The notes under the pieces are model-generated. The model did not search any database and was not told the origin of the DNA. It was given only the letters and a program-made list of their open reading frames with translations. DNA of 64,000 nucleotides from Onchocerca volvulus (lineage: Eukaryota; Nematoda; Chromadorea; Rhabditida; Onchocercidae). The stretch is from positions 2,232,001-2,296,000 of the forward strand of contig HG738137.1 in NCBI GenBank assembly GCA_000499405.2, read 5' to 3'. How positions within the stretch are numbered: the stretch's first letter is position 1; every line of letters starts with the position of its first letter. The position numbers and the translations under genes are program-made. Positions 12,519-25,763 of the stretch are shown piece by piece.

Positions 12519-15500
12519 TGTATGTCATCTGATGAACGGACATACGGAACATCGGAGTGGTAAATGGCATCGCAAAGAGTTATATCGTTCAACAATGCAA
12601 GCACTGGAAGGAAGATGCTCTACACGATCCAATCTTGCCAAAGAATTCGAAATGCAGATACGTGAATTTACTGCTACTGTACGTATAACTCTTTTATACG
12701 ATAGTTTTTATACATGGTTTTGTGAAAAGTCAAATTTTTAAATAATTAGTAGTAAGTCATATCCTTAAATTTGTTTGCTCTTCGTCTTTTTTTTTTTGTA
12801 TTGCTTGACTGAATTGATTGTTTAGATCGAATTTGACAGATCATTTCCCAATTTGTCGTAAATCTACTTTGCTGATTGGATTTTATCAAAAGTCTGTTGA
12901 TTAGACCCGTGTCTTTTCTTTTTTTTTTTTTTTTTTCTATTACTAGATTGAACGGCATTCGATCCATTGAAGAATTCTAATCATGTTGCATCAAACACAG
13001 TTCTTACAAATTTGCAATTATTCAAAATGAACCTCAGAAGTAATAAAAAATGATACAAAAATGAGCAGACTGAATGAAAAAAGAAATAGAAAAGAACTTA
13101 ACAGTTTTGGATGGCAAATGATCATGAATACTTGGAATGTTTATAGTACGTAAAAATATTAACAAACTGAAAAATTCTACTATAGTTATAAAGATATCAA
13201 TAATCCTGATGTTACTGATAAGTTATTGTGAGAAACATTTCGAAGTAATTGCTTTTGTTTTTATTTAAATTTTTATTTCATAAATTAGAAAGCCCAGAAA
13301 GCGAACATTCAGTTTCAATTTCAGTTGGAATGTCACTTGATTGATCTTCTCCGGAAACGTCTTGAGGAACTGAACGAACCGGATCGTTTACTTATTTCGA
13401 GGCTGAACAGAGTTCGTTACATTCATTTTAATTTATCTTTCCAAGTGATTATTTTTCTTTACAATAATTGTCAAACATGTTTCTGATTTGTTTTTCAATT
13501 TAAATTTAAATTACGAAATCATGACACTGCAACTTAAAATAGTATTGCATTCGGAAATTCCTGAATTAGAAACATTAAATCTTAATTCAAGTTTTAGCAC
13601 ACCATAATATATGCTTCAGTTTATAGGGAAGTTTTCTTGTATCCCATTGCGACGGACGAAGCATTTATATAGATGCTATTTAAAGTTTCGAATAAGTCAA
13701 AGTATTCTTTGCAACAAATCGAATATATTAATTCGCTTTTTGTGAGCATTCATTTATTAAAATAATTTGCTAGGAAAGGCAACGCTGGATCAAATTAAGA
13801 TAAGCAGCGCAAGCATTGGCTTCCCACTTGTTAATTCAAATTTGGATTTAGGGTAAAATAATTTGCCGCCGTCAACATATATGAATTATCTTATAATTTA
13901 ATTCGATTTTTAATGATGAAATCGGAATCACTAGAATATTCTTATTTCGTAGTGCAGCTTGCCGTCTTCAGAATAAGTCACATAATTTTATTAAAAAAAA
14001 AAACTTGAGGACATCTACTATCGAATGGTTACATTAAATTTGTTACTGACAAGATTATTATTGCCATAAAATTCGGGGTTAATTTAAATTACTTTTCAGT
14101 ATTTTAAATATGATAATGATGTTGCAACACTACAGATATGATAATGATGTTGCAATACTACATATATGATAATGACATTACAACGTTAATACTTTGCAAT
14201 ATTTAATACGATAATGATGTTGCAATACTACCTTAAAGCGATAGTAATCTTGCTATACCGTCTTTTCGGAAGATTTGATTGAAAAAAAAATTAGAGAGGA
14301 TTTTTTTTATATTTAAGATTGTCACATAAAAAATTGTCTTTGAGAATAACGGAATAGACTGTTACATAAAAAATTATAATAAAATCCATTCGGGACTTCA
14401 TGATAAATCCAGAAATAGGCCTTGTTCGCAGAAAGAAAGGAACAATGTATTTATAAAAATTTTCGAATTTTCAGGCTTTGTGCGAGTTGGGAGATAGTAA
14501 GTCGTCAGTACTCAGTCAACCCCTTTATAATATGCTTTCGCCCACTAGGCCAGCTCATCAAGTTTGGACTATGTGTACCAAAGATCCTGAACGGTTGGTT
14601 GGAGTTCTCTTTTGCTATTGATAAGCTTTCGAAATGTGCTTGTTTTGAATTTAGTTACTAATTATTTTTTATATTAATGCAACTTCAGATTAAAAGTTCA
14701 TCCATAGATCTTTTTAGTCTGAAGAATCTGGTTGCCGAAGTTTGCCATTTGGCCAATATCGCATGCGACAATGGAGATGTGAGTGTTTTGAGTCTCGAAA
14801 GATTTTTCTCGAATTTCAATTTTTTATTATAAAGGATTTTTAAAGAATTTTTCGAAGCTAAAAGAGCGAAAATTTTCAATAACTAATGAAAAAAAATAGG
14901 ACATGCGACAAAGAAGGAATATGGACGAGATGTTTGCAGTTCAATTTTTCAAGAAGTTTGCTTTATTTTAGGAACAAAATTCGTGTCAAGTAAAATTTAG
15001 CACCGCATTACCGTCGGCATGGAGTGCTGTGGATTGTGCCAAATACTTGATTGAAAAGCAAGAAGCAGCAGAAGATAAATTATCTGAATCTGAACGACGA
15101 GCCCGACATTTTGGTAGTTATCGTAGTATGAAAAATGGGTACATTGTTTTTTTCGAATTATTATCTGAGTTCTGCTTGTAAATTACATTTAATTAGAATT
15201 TTAATAATAACTCATCCAATTAAGATCAATTTATGGCGTAAGAGATTAGAGATCATCCTTCTCTTACCAAAAGGAAAACCCTTTTTAATTATTCTGTTTT
15301 AACTGTGTAGTTTTAGAGGATAGCTTTTCAAGTGGCAAGAAACTTGGTTATGCTCTTGAGCTAAATTATGTGTTATAAATTATCCTGAAATGTTGTTTCT
15401 GAAGTGATTAAAGGTTTAAATAAATTAGATTTGTTAAAGATCTAATTAAAATCAGTCAATTTAAAAAGATTTCGCAAAGGAAATCCTTTTAAAGAGATAG

Positions 15501-18189
15501 AGAAGAACTTTAAGTTGGAAGAAGTAGAGCATAAGTTGGAAAAAATTGTATTAGTATCTTACAGTATCTTCGATTTTTTAATTTCTACTTTTTAATTGGA
15601 AGAAGTAATAATTTAAGTCTTAGTTGGTTTTATAAATATTAAAATGTTCACCTTAGTTTTTACTTTTTATCTTTAGTTTTTCACTGATGAAATCATCATC
15701 TGTAACACTGGAACAGTCAACAACTTCACTTCCAACACTTATTTCTTCGGATGCCCCTACTAATCGCTTGAAAAAAGACTCATCAATTAATTCAAGACCA
15801 CTCAATGAATTAGCTAAAAAAAAATCGGATTCTGCCGAAATATCAGAAAAACAGCTGTCTACTGAAGATATCAGAACACAGATACCACTTGAACCTAGTG
15901 TTTTTGTAAGTTTTTGAAGTCGAAAAATTTACATCTGTATAGTCATATATTTTACTTATTCCGTACCTTTTGTTTCATCTTCGCTTTACTTCGATCAGCA
16001 TATTTTTGTTTTATTTTATCGTTCGTTTTTCTTTTTAACCTATCAGTAGAGTGCTTGCTTTATTTTATTTCACTTTTTTACTAACAAAACTTTTTTTTTT
16101 TTCCAAAAAGTTTTTATCTTTTATTTATCTGTCGCTCGTTTAAATTTTTGTTGTTGAATTTTCAGGTTCGTAAAATGAGGCAGCAGTCATTCCGAGAATC
16201 CTCTATCACCGATGAATCAGATTCAGCTTGCGCTTTAAAAGAAGAAGCTTTCAAGTAATGTGTATTGCTTATTTATTTATTCATTCTTCATTTATTTATT
16301 GTTACCCTTAATATTTGTGTTCATTCATTTCATCCATATTTTAAGACTTGCTAAAACCGAAAATCAAAGAAATTTGATGTCTTTTGGGTGACAGTTGACT
16401 TTTTATAAATTTTTTCAGTTCAACAAGTCCTTCAGCAGCGTCTTCCATTCCCGTGTACCAGACGGACAGTTCATATGATAGTCACGATGTTGGTCTTATT
16501 CGACTTTCTTTTTTTTTTTTTGTTATAGCATTCATAATTGCATCATATCAGATTTCGTTTTGAAGACAAGAAGAATTGTGAACACTTGAAGAACAAGAGC
16601 TGTGAAAATGAAACTTCGTGAATTTCATTTCTTTGATGTTGTATGAGAAAAGTAGACATTAATTTTGACTCTCCTCCTTTAGTACTTGTCTATTCCATTA
16701 CATCCTCAGTTCTTTGTTTTTTGAATGCATTCAAGTCCACATCATATTTTCAATTTATGAACTTCAGCTTGTAAGCGATCTTCACATCTTTAAAAAACTT
16801 TAATTTTAAGGCATTTTCTCTTTATTTTTATTTAAAGCTGCAAGTACCACTGTGTGAGCAGACGATATCCAGTTGTGATCCATCAACATCAATCACTCTT
16901 ACAATAGAGAACCAATCAATGGAACCAAATTTCATTCGTTTCGGTGAACAATTGTTTTCGCGACCAATTGATATTATTTCCTTACCCAACATTTTTAGCA
17001 AGAAACAACTGCTTGCTGTTTCCGATAGTTGTGGAGGTAAATTTTTGGAAGACTCTTCAAGGTTTCGCATATTTTATTTCTCCCATCAGCTATTTTGGAC
17101 AGTTTAATAAGTGATCGAAATAAAGAAATTTGGGAAAAAAATTTGATTGAGCTTGTATAATTTGAATTATAGATTGGTTGGTTTCTAGATGGATTCTTGT
17201 TGCTGTTTTGACTCGGCAAGGACAACAATAGGCTTTATTGAATGATACGATATTATATACAATATTATATTTTACAATAGTAAACAGTAAATGAACTATA
17301 CACGATAAATATTGAAAGGGTATTGACAGTGATGTTCTATTGAATTGTTGCTCGCGTCTATTTGGACTGTCGAATTATTGCCATAAATGCATCGATTCTT
17401 TGTTTCGTAGAATTGCAGCTACTTCGGTATAGAAACTTGTATGTAAATTGGTCCTACTTCAAAATCCGAATCTTTTAATTCCTTTCGGGACTCTTCCTCT
17501 TCTCACATGTTTATCGCTTTGACAGGAAAACATGTTTGTCCTTTTGTTATTGTTTTGGCGGGGAAACATGTTTATCCTTGTTGGTTCATTTGAAACAGTC
17601 TTCGCACTTCTTGATCTTTAATTCCTTGTTTTAATAATTGGTCATTTTCTGATGTGGAATCTCAAACTTTATTTCAGGGTCTAAACGTAACACTTAGTTA
17701 TGACTTCTGATCTTCCTCGAATTTTCATTTCGGAAACTACAAGCTTGATTACTTAAAATTTCTCAATGTGCATTTATCGCTAGGTATAGCGATACCTCTC
17801 TTTAGTTATTGCTAAATTTTAAACTTCCGAAATTACTAGTTTTTGTTCCAGGTGTATATATAGTAACATGTAAAGGAGAAGTATTGCAACATTTACCAAC
17901 ACGGGATGGTTCGGCATCATCGTTGACCATTGACCCGACAAATTGGCGTCTTCTAGTTAGCATGATGCACAGCAAAGGACGCAGTATACATGCATTTGAT
18001 ATTACAAATCGTTTTAAAAAAGTAGAGGTAAATTTTCTTTGTATCTTTGAGAAATAAATAGTTCTGTTTTTTCAGAAACATATTAAATTGGGGAAGATTT
18101 CTGGATGTTTTAGATTTGAGGTTCTAAAATCATCTAGATTTGTGTGGTCTTTCTCTGAATTTATCTATATTATTTGTACATAATACTGG

Positions 18190-18227
<38 letters not shown>

Positions 18228-19776
18228 TACGCTTTTGATTTCCCTTTTTTCTCAGGTAATTCCGTGTCCCAAAGAACCGAAGATTGAGTTGAGTAGAACA
18301 CGATGGATAACAGTGAGCCCACGTGGCGAATTATTTGTAATTTCCGGAGATAATCATCGATCAGCAATATGGATGTATAATCAGTCGAGGAAAGTAAGCT
18401 TTTTATATAAATTTTTTAGTTCGATTAATTTTTTATGATTATTGAATCAAGATTCAATTTTGAAATAATATATTTTCTGAATGATTATTGAAATCTCTTT
18501 ACTGACTTGAAAAATGTCAAGCTTTTTTAAAAACTCATTTCTTTTTTCAGGGGTGGAAGATCCTAAAGGAGTCGAAAAAAACGCGATATCAATATCTACG
18601 AATAGCCGAAGACCAAGCCGAATACAAGTTTGTTTTCTAATTTTCCTAGTAGAAGCAGAAACTTAAGAAAATTCTAAATTATGATTCAGAGTTTACTGAG
18701 ATTCTTAGTTACTTGGGAAACTTTTAATCCCCTTATTTTAAATTTTTCTTTCTGTAAAAATAGATGATATATCTGACCAACTATTATTATCATCAATAAT
18801 ATCTTATCTCTCTTTGCAATGCACTCGTGCCGACTTGGTTGGAACTGGAAAGGTTCATGGGTCTTCCTTGAGAAAGAAGTCCTGATAACAGGCATTTAGT
18901 CTTGTCTTTTTAAGTTCTCGCATTCTTTAATTAAAATTATCAGTTGATTCTTTTTTCAGAGCTGTGGTGCTACTAACATGTGATGCAGCCCAAAATCGTA
19001 TATTACTTTTTGTAGTAGATCACACTGGTACACTGATCAATGAATATGATTTAACGAAAACGTATAAACTTGATGAATGTATAAGAAATCCTGCTAGTGC
19101 TATTGTCGATTCAGTAAGTTAGTTTTATGTACGTTTATCTGTGTTATAATATTTTTACATCCCATTTATCATTAGTGGATAAAATATTCGTAAAATCTTA
19201 CCATTTAGTTAGCTTTCAACTTGTAAATTTTCTATGCTCAGTTTCCTTCAGTTTGGAAATTTGTTGATACTTGACTACGCTACTAGTCGTTTATGGGCAT
19301 TGCTAAGCAATGCGAAAGGAATGCGTCATTTAAAAGAAATTGTTATTCCTACCCCGTTGGGCCCCCAAGAAGCTCTTGGAATCACTGCACATGTAAGTTG
19401 ACCTTTTTTTTTTTTAATTTTGCTAAAAGTTTTATTTAATTTTCTTTTTGCTGATTGTTTGTATCAAAAATGGTTCATTTTTCTACATCGATAATGTTGA
19501 AGTTATCGCTCACCTCTTTAATGAGATTACTTCATGATTTTTAAAGTTTTTGAATTAAATGAAATAAAGAAGATAAACATGTGTGGTTTTTTGTTTGACT
19601 TTCAGGGTGATTGGATCTACATGACTTGTTTTGCTCGCCGGGAAGTTATTTGTTTGAGATATTTGGTGAATGGAATACTAGTATCATCATGTTGCTCAAT
19701 CAGCTCGGAAACACCAAAATCAGATCGAAGAGCTATTTCACTACCAAGACCAACGAGGAAACCGAATCAGGTTTAA
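12519..19776 (+). CDS. B-box/coiled-coil/NHL-repeat protein (NHL-1/TRIM32-like), 3' part of gene, 15 exons
   Basis: Probably a TRIM-NHL protein, by family a ubiquitin-ligase-like or RNA-binding regulator. Exons: 12519-12678, 13289-13411, 14475-14597, 14689-14778, 14972-15138, 15677-15905, 16166-16254, 16419-16488, 16838-17036, 17852-18027, 18256-18393, 18551-18627, 18960-19113, 19252-19392, 19606-19776; phases agree and give 701 residues plus stop. Seen: the first exon carries VCHLMNGHTEH, like the end of a zinc-binding B-box; helical coiled-coil segments follow; then a Ser/Thr-rich linker (exons at 15677-16488); from about residue 351 a propeller-like region with blade-type strands (GVYIVTCKGEVLQHL, GELFVISGDN, NRILLFVVDHTGTLINEYD, GNLLILDYATSRLWAL). 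The first exon opens mid-codon and mid-domain, so the RING and start codon lie upstream and were not found. Three donors (after 13411, 14597, 16488) are weak GTT types. Family level is fairly sure, orthology to nhl-1 is not. Confidence 0.75.
14108..14231. repeat. 28-nt minisatellite in an NHL-gene intron
   Basis: The unit ATATGATAATGATGTTGCAA plus eight bases occurs at 14108, 14136 and 14164, with a fourth, diverged copy from about 14206. It lies in the intron between the exons ending at 13411 and starting at 14475. Confidence 0.85.
17130..17640 (+). repeat. Dispersed repeat family R1, copy in NHL-gene intron
   Basis: This stretch matches 51171-51780 over most of its length, with shared blocks such as GACTCGGCAAGGACA, AATAGGCTTTATTGAATGATA and GTAAACAGTAAATGAAC. 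It ends with the motif GGCGGGGAAACATGTTTATC. It sits within the intron between exons 16838-17036 and 17852-18027. No coding capacity was recognised; it may be a solo LTR or a non-autonomous element. Confidence 0.8.
18190..18224. repeat. (TA)n microsatellite in NHL-gene intron
   Basis: Uninterrupted TA dinucleotides just upstream of the exon starting at 18256. Confidence 0.95.
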
Positions 19777-19888
19777 TCGCTATTGGAGACTGACATTTTT
19801 TTTTTCGGACTTTATATCTCATTAATTTAGTTTGGTGAAAACAAATAATAATTAATCCTTCTTAATAACTGAAAAGATTTTCTTTTAC

Positions 19889-19894
19889 AATAAA
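19889..19894 (+). promoter_or_regulatory. Probable poly(A) signal of the NHL-repeat gene
   Basis: AATAAA located 113 nt after the stop codon at 19774-19776, the first such hexamer downstream. Its position suits a short nematode 3' UTR. Confidence 0.4.
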
Positions 19895-22800
19895 ATCGCG
19901 TGATACATTCTTCTGTTTCTGATTTCATTTTTGTTTGATTCGAAAAATTAAGAAATGTTAGGAAAGTTTCGAAATTCTTATTTCTGATGGATTTCCGAAT
20001 TTCATTGACATAAACCATTCGTCAATTCATGTAATCTTTTTTAGTATACTGCATATAACTGGAATTTTATCTACTCGAAGTTTAGTTTTTTTTTTTGTAT
20101 TAGAAGTCATTAATTTTTATAATTTCAAGGAAACTGAATAAAGAAATTACTTTTAATTCCCTGCGAATAATTTGCCTTATAAAATATCTCGACATTTTTA
20201 TTTTAGATACAAAATTGCAATTTATTGCATTCGAAATGACTTCTATGTCACTGTGCTTTAAGAATGACTTATCTCTTTTTTTTCAACAAATGCTCATTGT
20301 TTAATAATAACTGTGATTAATTGTATTTCCGTTTTATTAAGAATAAATGATAATTCCGACGAGTAATATATGCTAGTCTGTATACCAATTCTCTTAAATG
20401 TCTTAATGTTTATATGCAATACTTTTGCTGTTAAAGCATTGATTAGATTTTCGCGCCTTCCATTATTATTTTTTCTATTAATATTTTTATATTATTATTT
20501 TGTATTATTATTCTTATTTTTTTGTCGTTATATCATTGATATTTTTAAGGCCACTTGTTATCCTTCCAACTTTTCACTACTTTTTACTTTCTAGCAGAAC
20601 TTTGCTGATGAAACCTTAAGTTTTTCGAGATTTTGGAATTTCGCAAGACTTTAATTTTGAATCCCAAGTTTCGAAGAAATTGAGTGAAATCCAGAATCTT
20701 TATCAATTGTTTTCTCTCCAATCATTATATTTCCTGCATCAAATGTTCAAGTTCTTTGTTGTAATTCAAAAGTTCGAAAACGTTGATTCTATTTTGCCTT
20801 CAAATAAAAATTATATACGAATTCGTTCAATTTTTCGAGATCTTTTAGGCTTTATTAATGTCCAGTTATCGCAGAGAATCAGCGCCTTATTCTAGACTAT
20901 TTTTCGCCTTTATTTTGTTATATATTTTTTTTTAACTCTATCAACTTTTTCATTTTGCTTCATATCATTACTTCAAAATATGTGGAATTTCTCTTGAGCG
21001 ATTGAGATAAAATATTTACACTCGCTTCGCCCTTTGATTTCTTTCTTCTCCTTAAAATTTGGTCAATTTTAAGTGAAAATGTACTTTATTTTGATTGTCA
21101 ATTTTTAATAAATTTTATCTTTCACGGAATATTTTTGAAATATTGTAGGGAAATAAAATTAGAATTTCTCTCTCCAGTTTAAGAAAGTTTTGCAAAATGC
21201 AATAACCAATGGAAGAAAAAATTGTCTTATAATTAGGATATGACTTATTAAAATTTCTCAAAAAATCTGACATCGAACTCCTCTATTTGCAGTTTTATCT
21301 TTTTATTTCTCTTTCTCCCAAGATATCACTTATTTTTTATTTGTTTTTTTTCTTTTTTTTTTTTTCAAAGACATTATTATGCTGAAAATGATGATTTTAC
21401 TTGTCTTAGTTTACGATAATGAAGTTATCTTCATTGCAAATCATATATTTATTCTTATGATAATTTTGAGAAAATTGCATAAAGCTACCATATATTTTAT
21501 GTTTGAATCAGCAGTACAAGCGAATTAGAAAAACCGTTCACCATTTCCGTCGTCTTTTTCGCCGGTAGATAAATTATTTCGAAAAGAAGAAATGCTGATT
21601 ATTTCGAAAAGAATGAATGTTGCTACAATTTATCTTATTTAAAAAATATTTCCGGAGGAAGTAGCGGCTCTTTATTTTGTCACAGTTATTCAATCAATAG
21701 TAATTGATTTACACTGCATGTATTTAAAGAATGATAGAGTAGCAATTCAAATTTTCAATTCGTGTCAGCAAGTTTTTATCGTATTCAAAAGCTATTAAAC
21801 AGAGAATAGAGCAAAGAATTGTTCAATGAGGAAGCAAATTAATTCAAAGTTTTCAAAAGACAAAGATAATTTTGGATCGGCTCAGAATTAAGAATAAATT
21901 AAAATGCAGTTAATACAGTTATACAGAATGGACTTTTCAACAAGAAATTGCTTTATTAATTGAAAAATAATGAAATTCTCGAATAAAAAAAAAAAATCGA
22001 GAAATAACTATTTTATCCAGTACCAATGATTTTTGTCAGTTATTGCGTTTATATAGCTTTTTCGTTGTCATTATTTAGCTTTATCGTTGCCATTATTGAA
22101 ATTTGCTTATCAATTTGTTGTCCTTATGCTTCAGATGCCATTATTACCCTTTGTCCTTCGAATCTTAAAGAAGCAATTATGACTAAATGCAAGAAACCAG
22201 TATGAAAAGAATAATTGCTTAGATCGATGATAACTTCTACAACTTGATATGCATCTCTTATGGGCATCATGCAATAGCATTAGTTAAAGAGGAATGCCAT
22301 CATTGATATCATCTTCAAGTGATGTTTCCACATGATATCCCAATTAGTTGGAATGAAATCTGATTCTTTCCTTCCCATTTCTCCTATGAATCTTTCTTTA
22401 TTGGTTTAAAAGATGCGCAAAATGTTTTGTTTTATATTTCTTAAATTTTATTACTGTTTGATTTAATTCGCACTTTTCTCACTGAATTTCTACTCGTCAA
22501 AGTTAATGTTCAATACAGTATACATCAAATAAGAAATCAAAAAATTCCTTGTAATATTCTTTTTCTTAGAACAATTGAAACAATTTTTCATTCTTTCCTT
22601 TCGGAATGCTAAGGAAATTCATTTTTCTTAAAAAAGGAAGGCTGATTGCTGCATGGCAGGAACTTAAGTATAAAGAAACATTTGTTCATTCAGCTGATTT
22701 TCCACAGTTAACTTATTAGTAATTAACTTATTAGTAAATAAACATTTGATATGAATTAATTAATTTTATAATTGCTGTAAATAAATTTCATATTGCAAGT

Positions 22801-24939
22801 AACACTTATTGCTTACTCTATTTTATAAAAATGAAAAAGAAGACAAATGATACATTTAATCGGAAATTTTCCAAAAAAGAAAAAAAATAAAATAAAAAGC
22901 AAATAATGTTTAAGGCAGGTAAAAATTTCTCCAAGAATTACTCAGTTTCATTTTTTTTTTCTATGTTTTTTTAACTCAAATTTTGAAATTAATGGCATTC
23001 CAACCTTGTTTGACATCATCATTTAAACCTGTTTTCAAAGAAGTGTTTCAAATCGCTTGAGCTCTGACATTATAAGACATTTAATGTAATCCTTCTTGAA
23101 TTATAATATTTCAAAGTAATCTTTCCCGAACAGTATTACTATTGATTTATTTATTTATTTTTTTTCATAATACAATTCCATGGTTATTTTACTTAGTAGC
23201 TTATTATGCTGTAAGTTTTAATTGCGCTGAATTTTTTTATCTTTAAATTCAGTTTAAAATTAAGCTCGTTTATCAGAACAAAGTATAAACAAGGTACACT
23301 GATACATGCACACTGAAGTGAATTCAATGAATTAATTCAGTTACAAGCATTTTAATGAAATCTGGTTTTATCTGACGCATTCTTTGATAAAGACGTTATA
23401 TAAACGGAAGGTGCTTTGCACTGAAGAATAAAGTCTGATAATTTTGCTGGTAATAAAAATAATGTTGATTAGATCCTGATAATTAATTAAAAATTTAAAG
23501 ATAATCTAATTTCTCAAAAACTTCTGATCAGTTTAATTGTTGAACATATATTTATTCTATCAATTCCATTGATAACAATAGAGATGTATGCAGATTCAGG
23601 CTTAACAGTTATCCGTTCTATTTTTTCTCTTTTTTTTTTTGAAAAAATTACATCGAAATTTGCGGTACTCATCGATCAATGATGAATTCTTAGCTGACAT
23701 TATTTTACAAAAAAGTTAAATACTTGAAAATATATCGTAAATTATTTGAGAACATTTTGAAATTTTAACAATCTCAAATTTCTTCTAAAATAGTTCAATA
23801 AATTTGAAGGATGTGACGAAGCATTAATTTATTACTCAATATATTTCACATTTTAATGTGGAAACAAAAGATAGAGAAATCGTTAACAGAGTTGATAGAA
23901 TTGATTAGTTGAAATAAAAGCGGGGCAATTTATAATTTATATTTCTATTAGCATTTTGTGTACTAAAATTAAGTTCATTCAAATCAATCAGATTTTTTTT
24001 TTCTTTGTTCAACTTAGAATTTCCTTTATCTAGCGGTGATTTGCTAACATAGGTCAACAGGATAAAAACTTAAAATTGCCAAGATAATATTAAGAAAATA
24101 GTTCCTATATTTTAACAAAAGAATTATTTTCAACTAATTATTTAACCCCAATTGCCTTCTGGACGTTTAATAATTTGACAGTTGCAGTACTGTTAGCACA
24201 ATTTATAAAAGAACTAAACTTTTGTAATTATTTGACTAACTTTTCAGTTCAGTGAACTCTGTTCATTTCTTGTAACTATTTCTTTAATCTTCCTCTTCCT
24301 TTTTTCAATTTTTTCACATCAATGCATTTTTCAGATACGATATCTCTCTGCTTATAATTCCACTTTTTTCGTGATTTTATTTATTCTAAGCACTTATTTC
24401 ATTGAGATGAATCAATTTGCGTTTTTTAAAACTTTTTATTTTTGGCTACTAATTTCATCTCTGTTTGATAGAATCTACCTTTCTGTCGTTGCGCATTTAT
24501 TTTTATTTTCTTCATAATCCTTTTTGAATCTTTCAATTGCGGATTAAAATTTTCTACCTTCTTCTTTCAAAGAGTATTTTGCAAGCGCTCAAATTCTAGT
24601 TCCTACCTACATTTTCCTATTGCTCCTTTACTTTTCTATCACTACCTCCGTACATTTTACGAAAGCCTTAATTTGAACTTGATAAAAATTCAAATCATCG
24701 TTAATCAGTGACAACTTATTTATTTTTAGACCTTTCATATAAATTAATTGTAATTCAACAAAAGAATTCATGCTAGAACTTTGAATCTTCCTATTTACCA
24801 ATAAGTACTTATTCTTTATCATGTCCATAATTTAATTGTCGTATTTTCATATTCATTATTATGAAATGAAAAGAAAAGATGCGACAGATTTATTTATAAA
24901 CTAGCTTATTTGCAAAGCGATCACGTTGTAGCCATCCAA

Positions 24940-25145
24940 ATGGTCTATATAAATAAAAATGTCCACTTACTTTTACTTGTTACAAATGTGACAGGTAAAA
25001 AAAAGGTAAATCTGTTAAAAACACGCGCGGATCCGAATGCAAAGTTTTTTTCAAAATTATTAATCAATTGGTGAAAAACTTGAAATATTGTGTCAAAAGC
25101 CACAACGAACATTTATATTTTTGTTTATATAAATTATTTATCCAC
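24940..25145. mobile_element. MITE-like element, family M, copy 1
   Basis: The left end reads TCTATATAAATAAAAATGTC and the right end ACATTTATATTTTTGTTTAT, which are imperfect inverted repeats. The inner part (ACTTGAAATATTGTGTCAAA, AGCCACAACGAACATT) recurs at 25270-25436, 41412-41600 and 42790-42912. No open frame for a transposase, so a non-autonomous element. Confidence 0.7.
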
Positions 25146-25269
25146 TATTATCTAGCAGTAAATCAAATAAACCATTTATGGTTGATATCATCTTGTTTGT
25201 CTGTTAATCGGAGTGTTTTGGCGGGAAACATGTTAATCCTTATGGCATTTTGGCAGTAAACATGTTTGT

Positions 25270-25436
25270 CTTTAGCAGGTTGAAAAAAAAAGTAGGTATA
25301 TCCATATGAAAGTATGTACCTATTCGAAGTCAGCGTTGTTTCAAAATTTCAAAACAATCGGTGGAAAATTTGTAATATTTTGTCAAAAACCTCAGCAAAT
25401 ATTTACATTTTTATTTATGTAGATTATAACAGAAAG
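25270..25436. mobile_element. MITE-like element, family M, copy 2
   Basis: Shares the sequence order of copy 1 (GTAGGTATATCCATATGAAA, then AACAATCGGTGGAAAA, TTTTGTCAAAAACC, and the ACATTTTTATTTATGTAGAT right end). It follows copy 1 by about 130 nt, the interval holding a GGCGGGAAACATG block of repeat family R1. Confidence 0.65.
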
Positions 25437-25551
25437 AAGAATATGCATACTGATTGCCATAAATATCAGCAAAACCTGAAAAAAAAAAACAGTATGCTTT
25501 ATAAGTCCGCCTTTATTAGTTTATGGACAGTTTTTTTTTAATTTAAATTGA

Positions 25552-25763
25552 AATTGCCCGCTTTACTAGGGGAAATTATGGGTGTAAATACAAGAAAGTT
25601 AAGACTCGTCTTGCATTAACAATTGTTATTTCTCTTCCATTTAACATGGTGTTTTTTATAAATTAAATAGAAGGGAATAACAACAATTAATTATTGTTAA
25701 AGTAAGACGAGTTATAATTTTTTTTATTTGCAGTAATTTTCCCTTTAGTGAAATAGGCAATTT
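25552..25763. mobile_element. Full-length foldback (palindromic) element
   Basis: The left half (AATTGCCCGCTTTACTAGGG ... GACTCGTCTTGCATTAACAA ... CTCTTCCATTTAA) is the imperfect reverse complement of the right half (TTAAATAGAAGGGA ... TTGTTAAAGTAAGACGAGTT ... CCCTTTAGTGAAATAGGCAA). Only about 20 nt in the middle are unpaired. This is the structure of a foldback MITE; no target-site duplication could be fixed. Confidence 0.8.
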
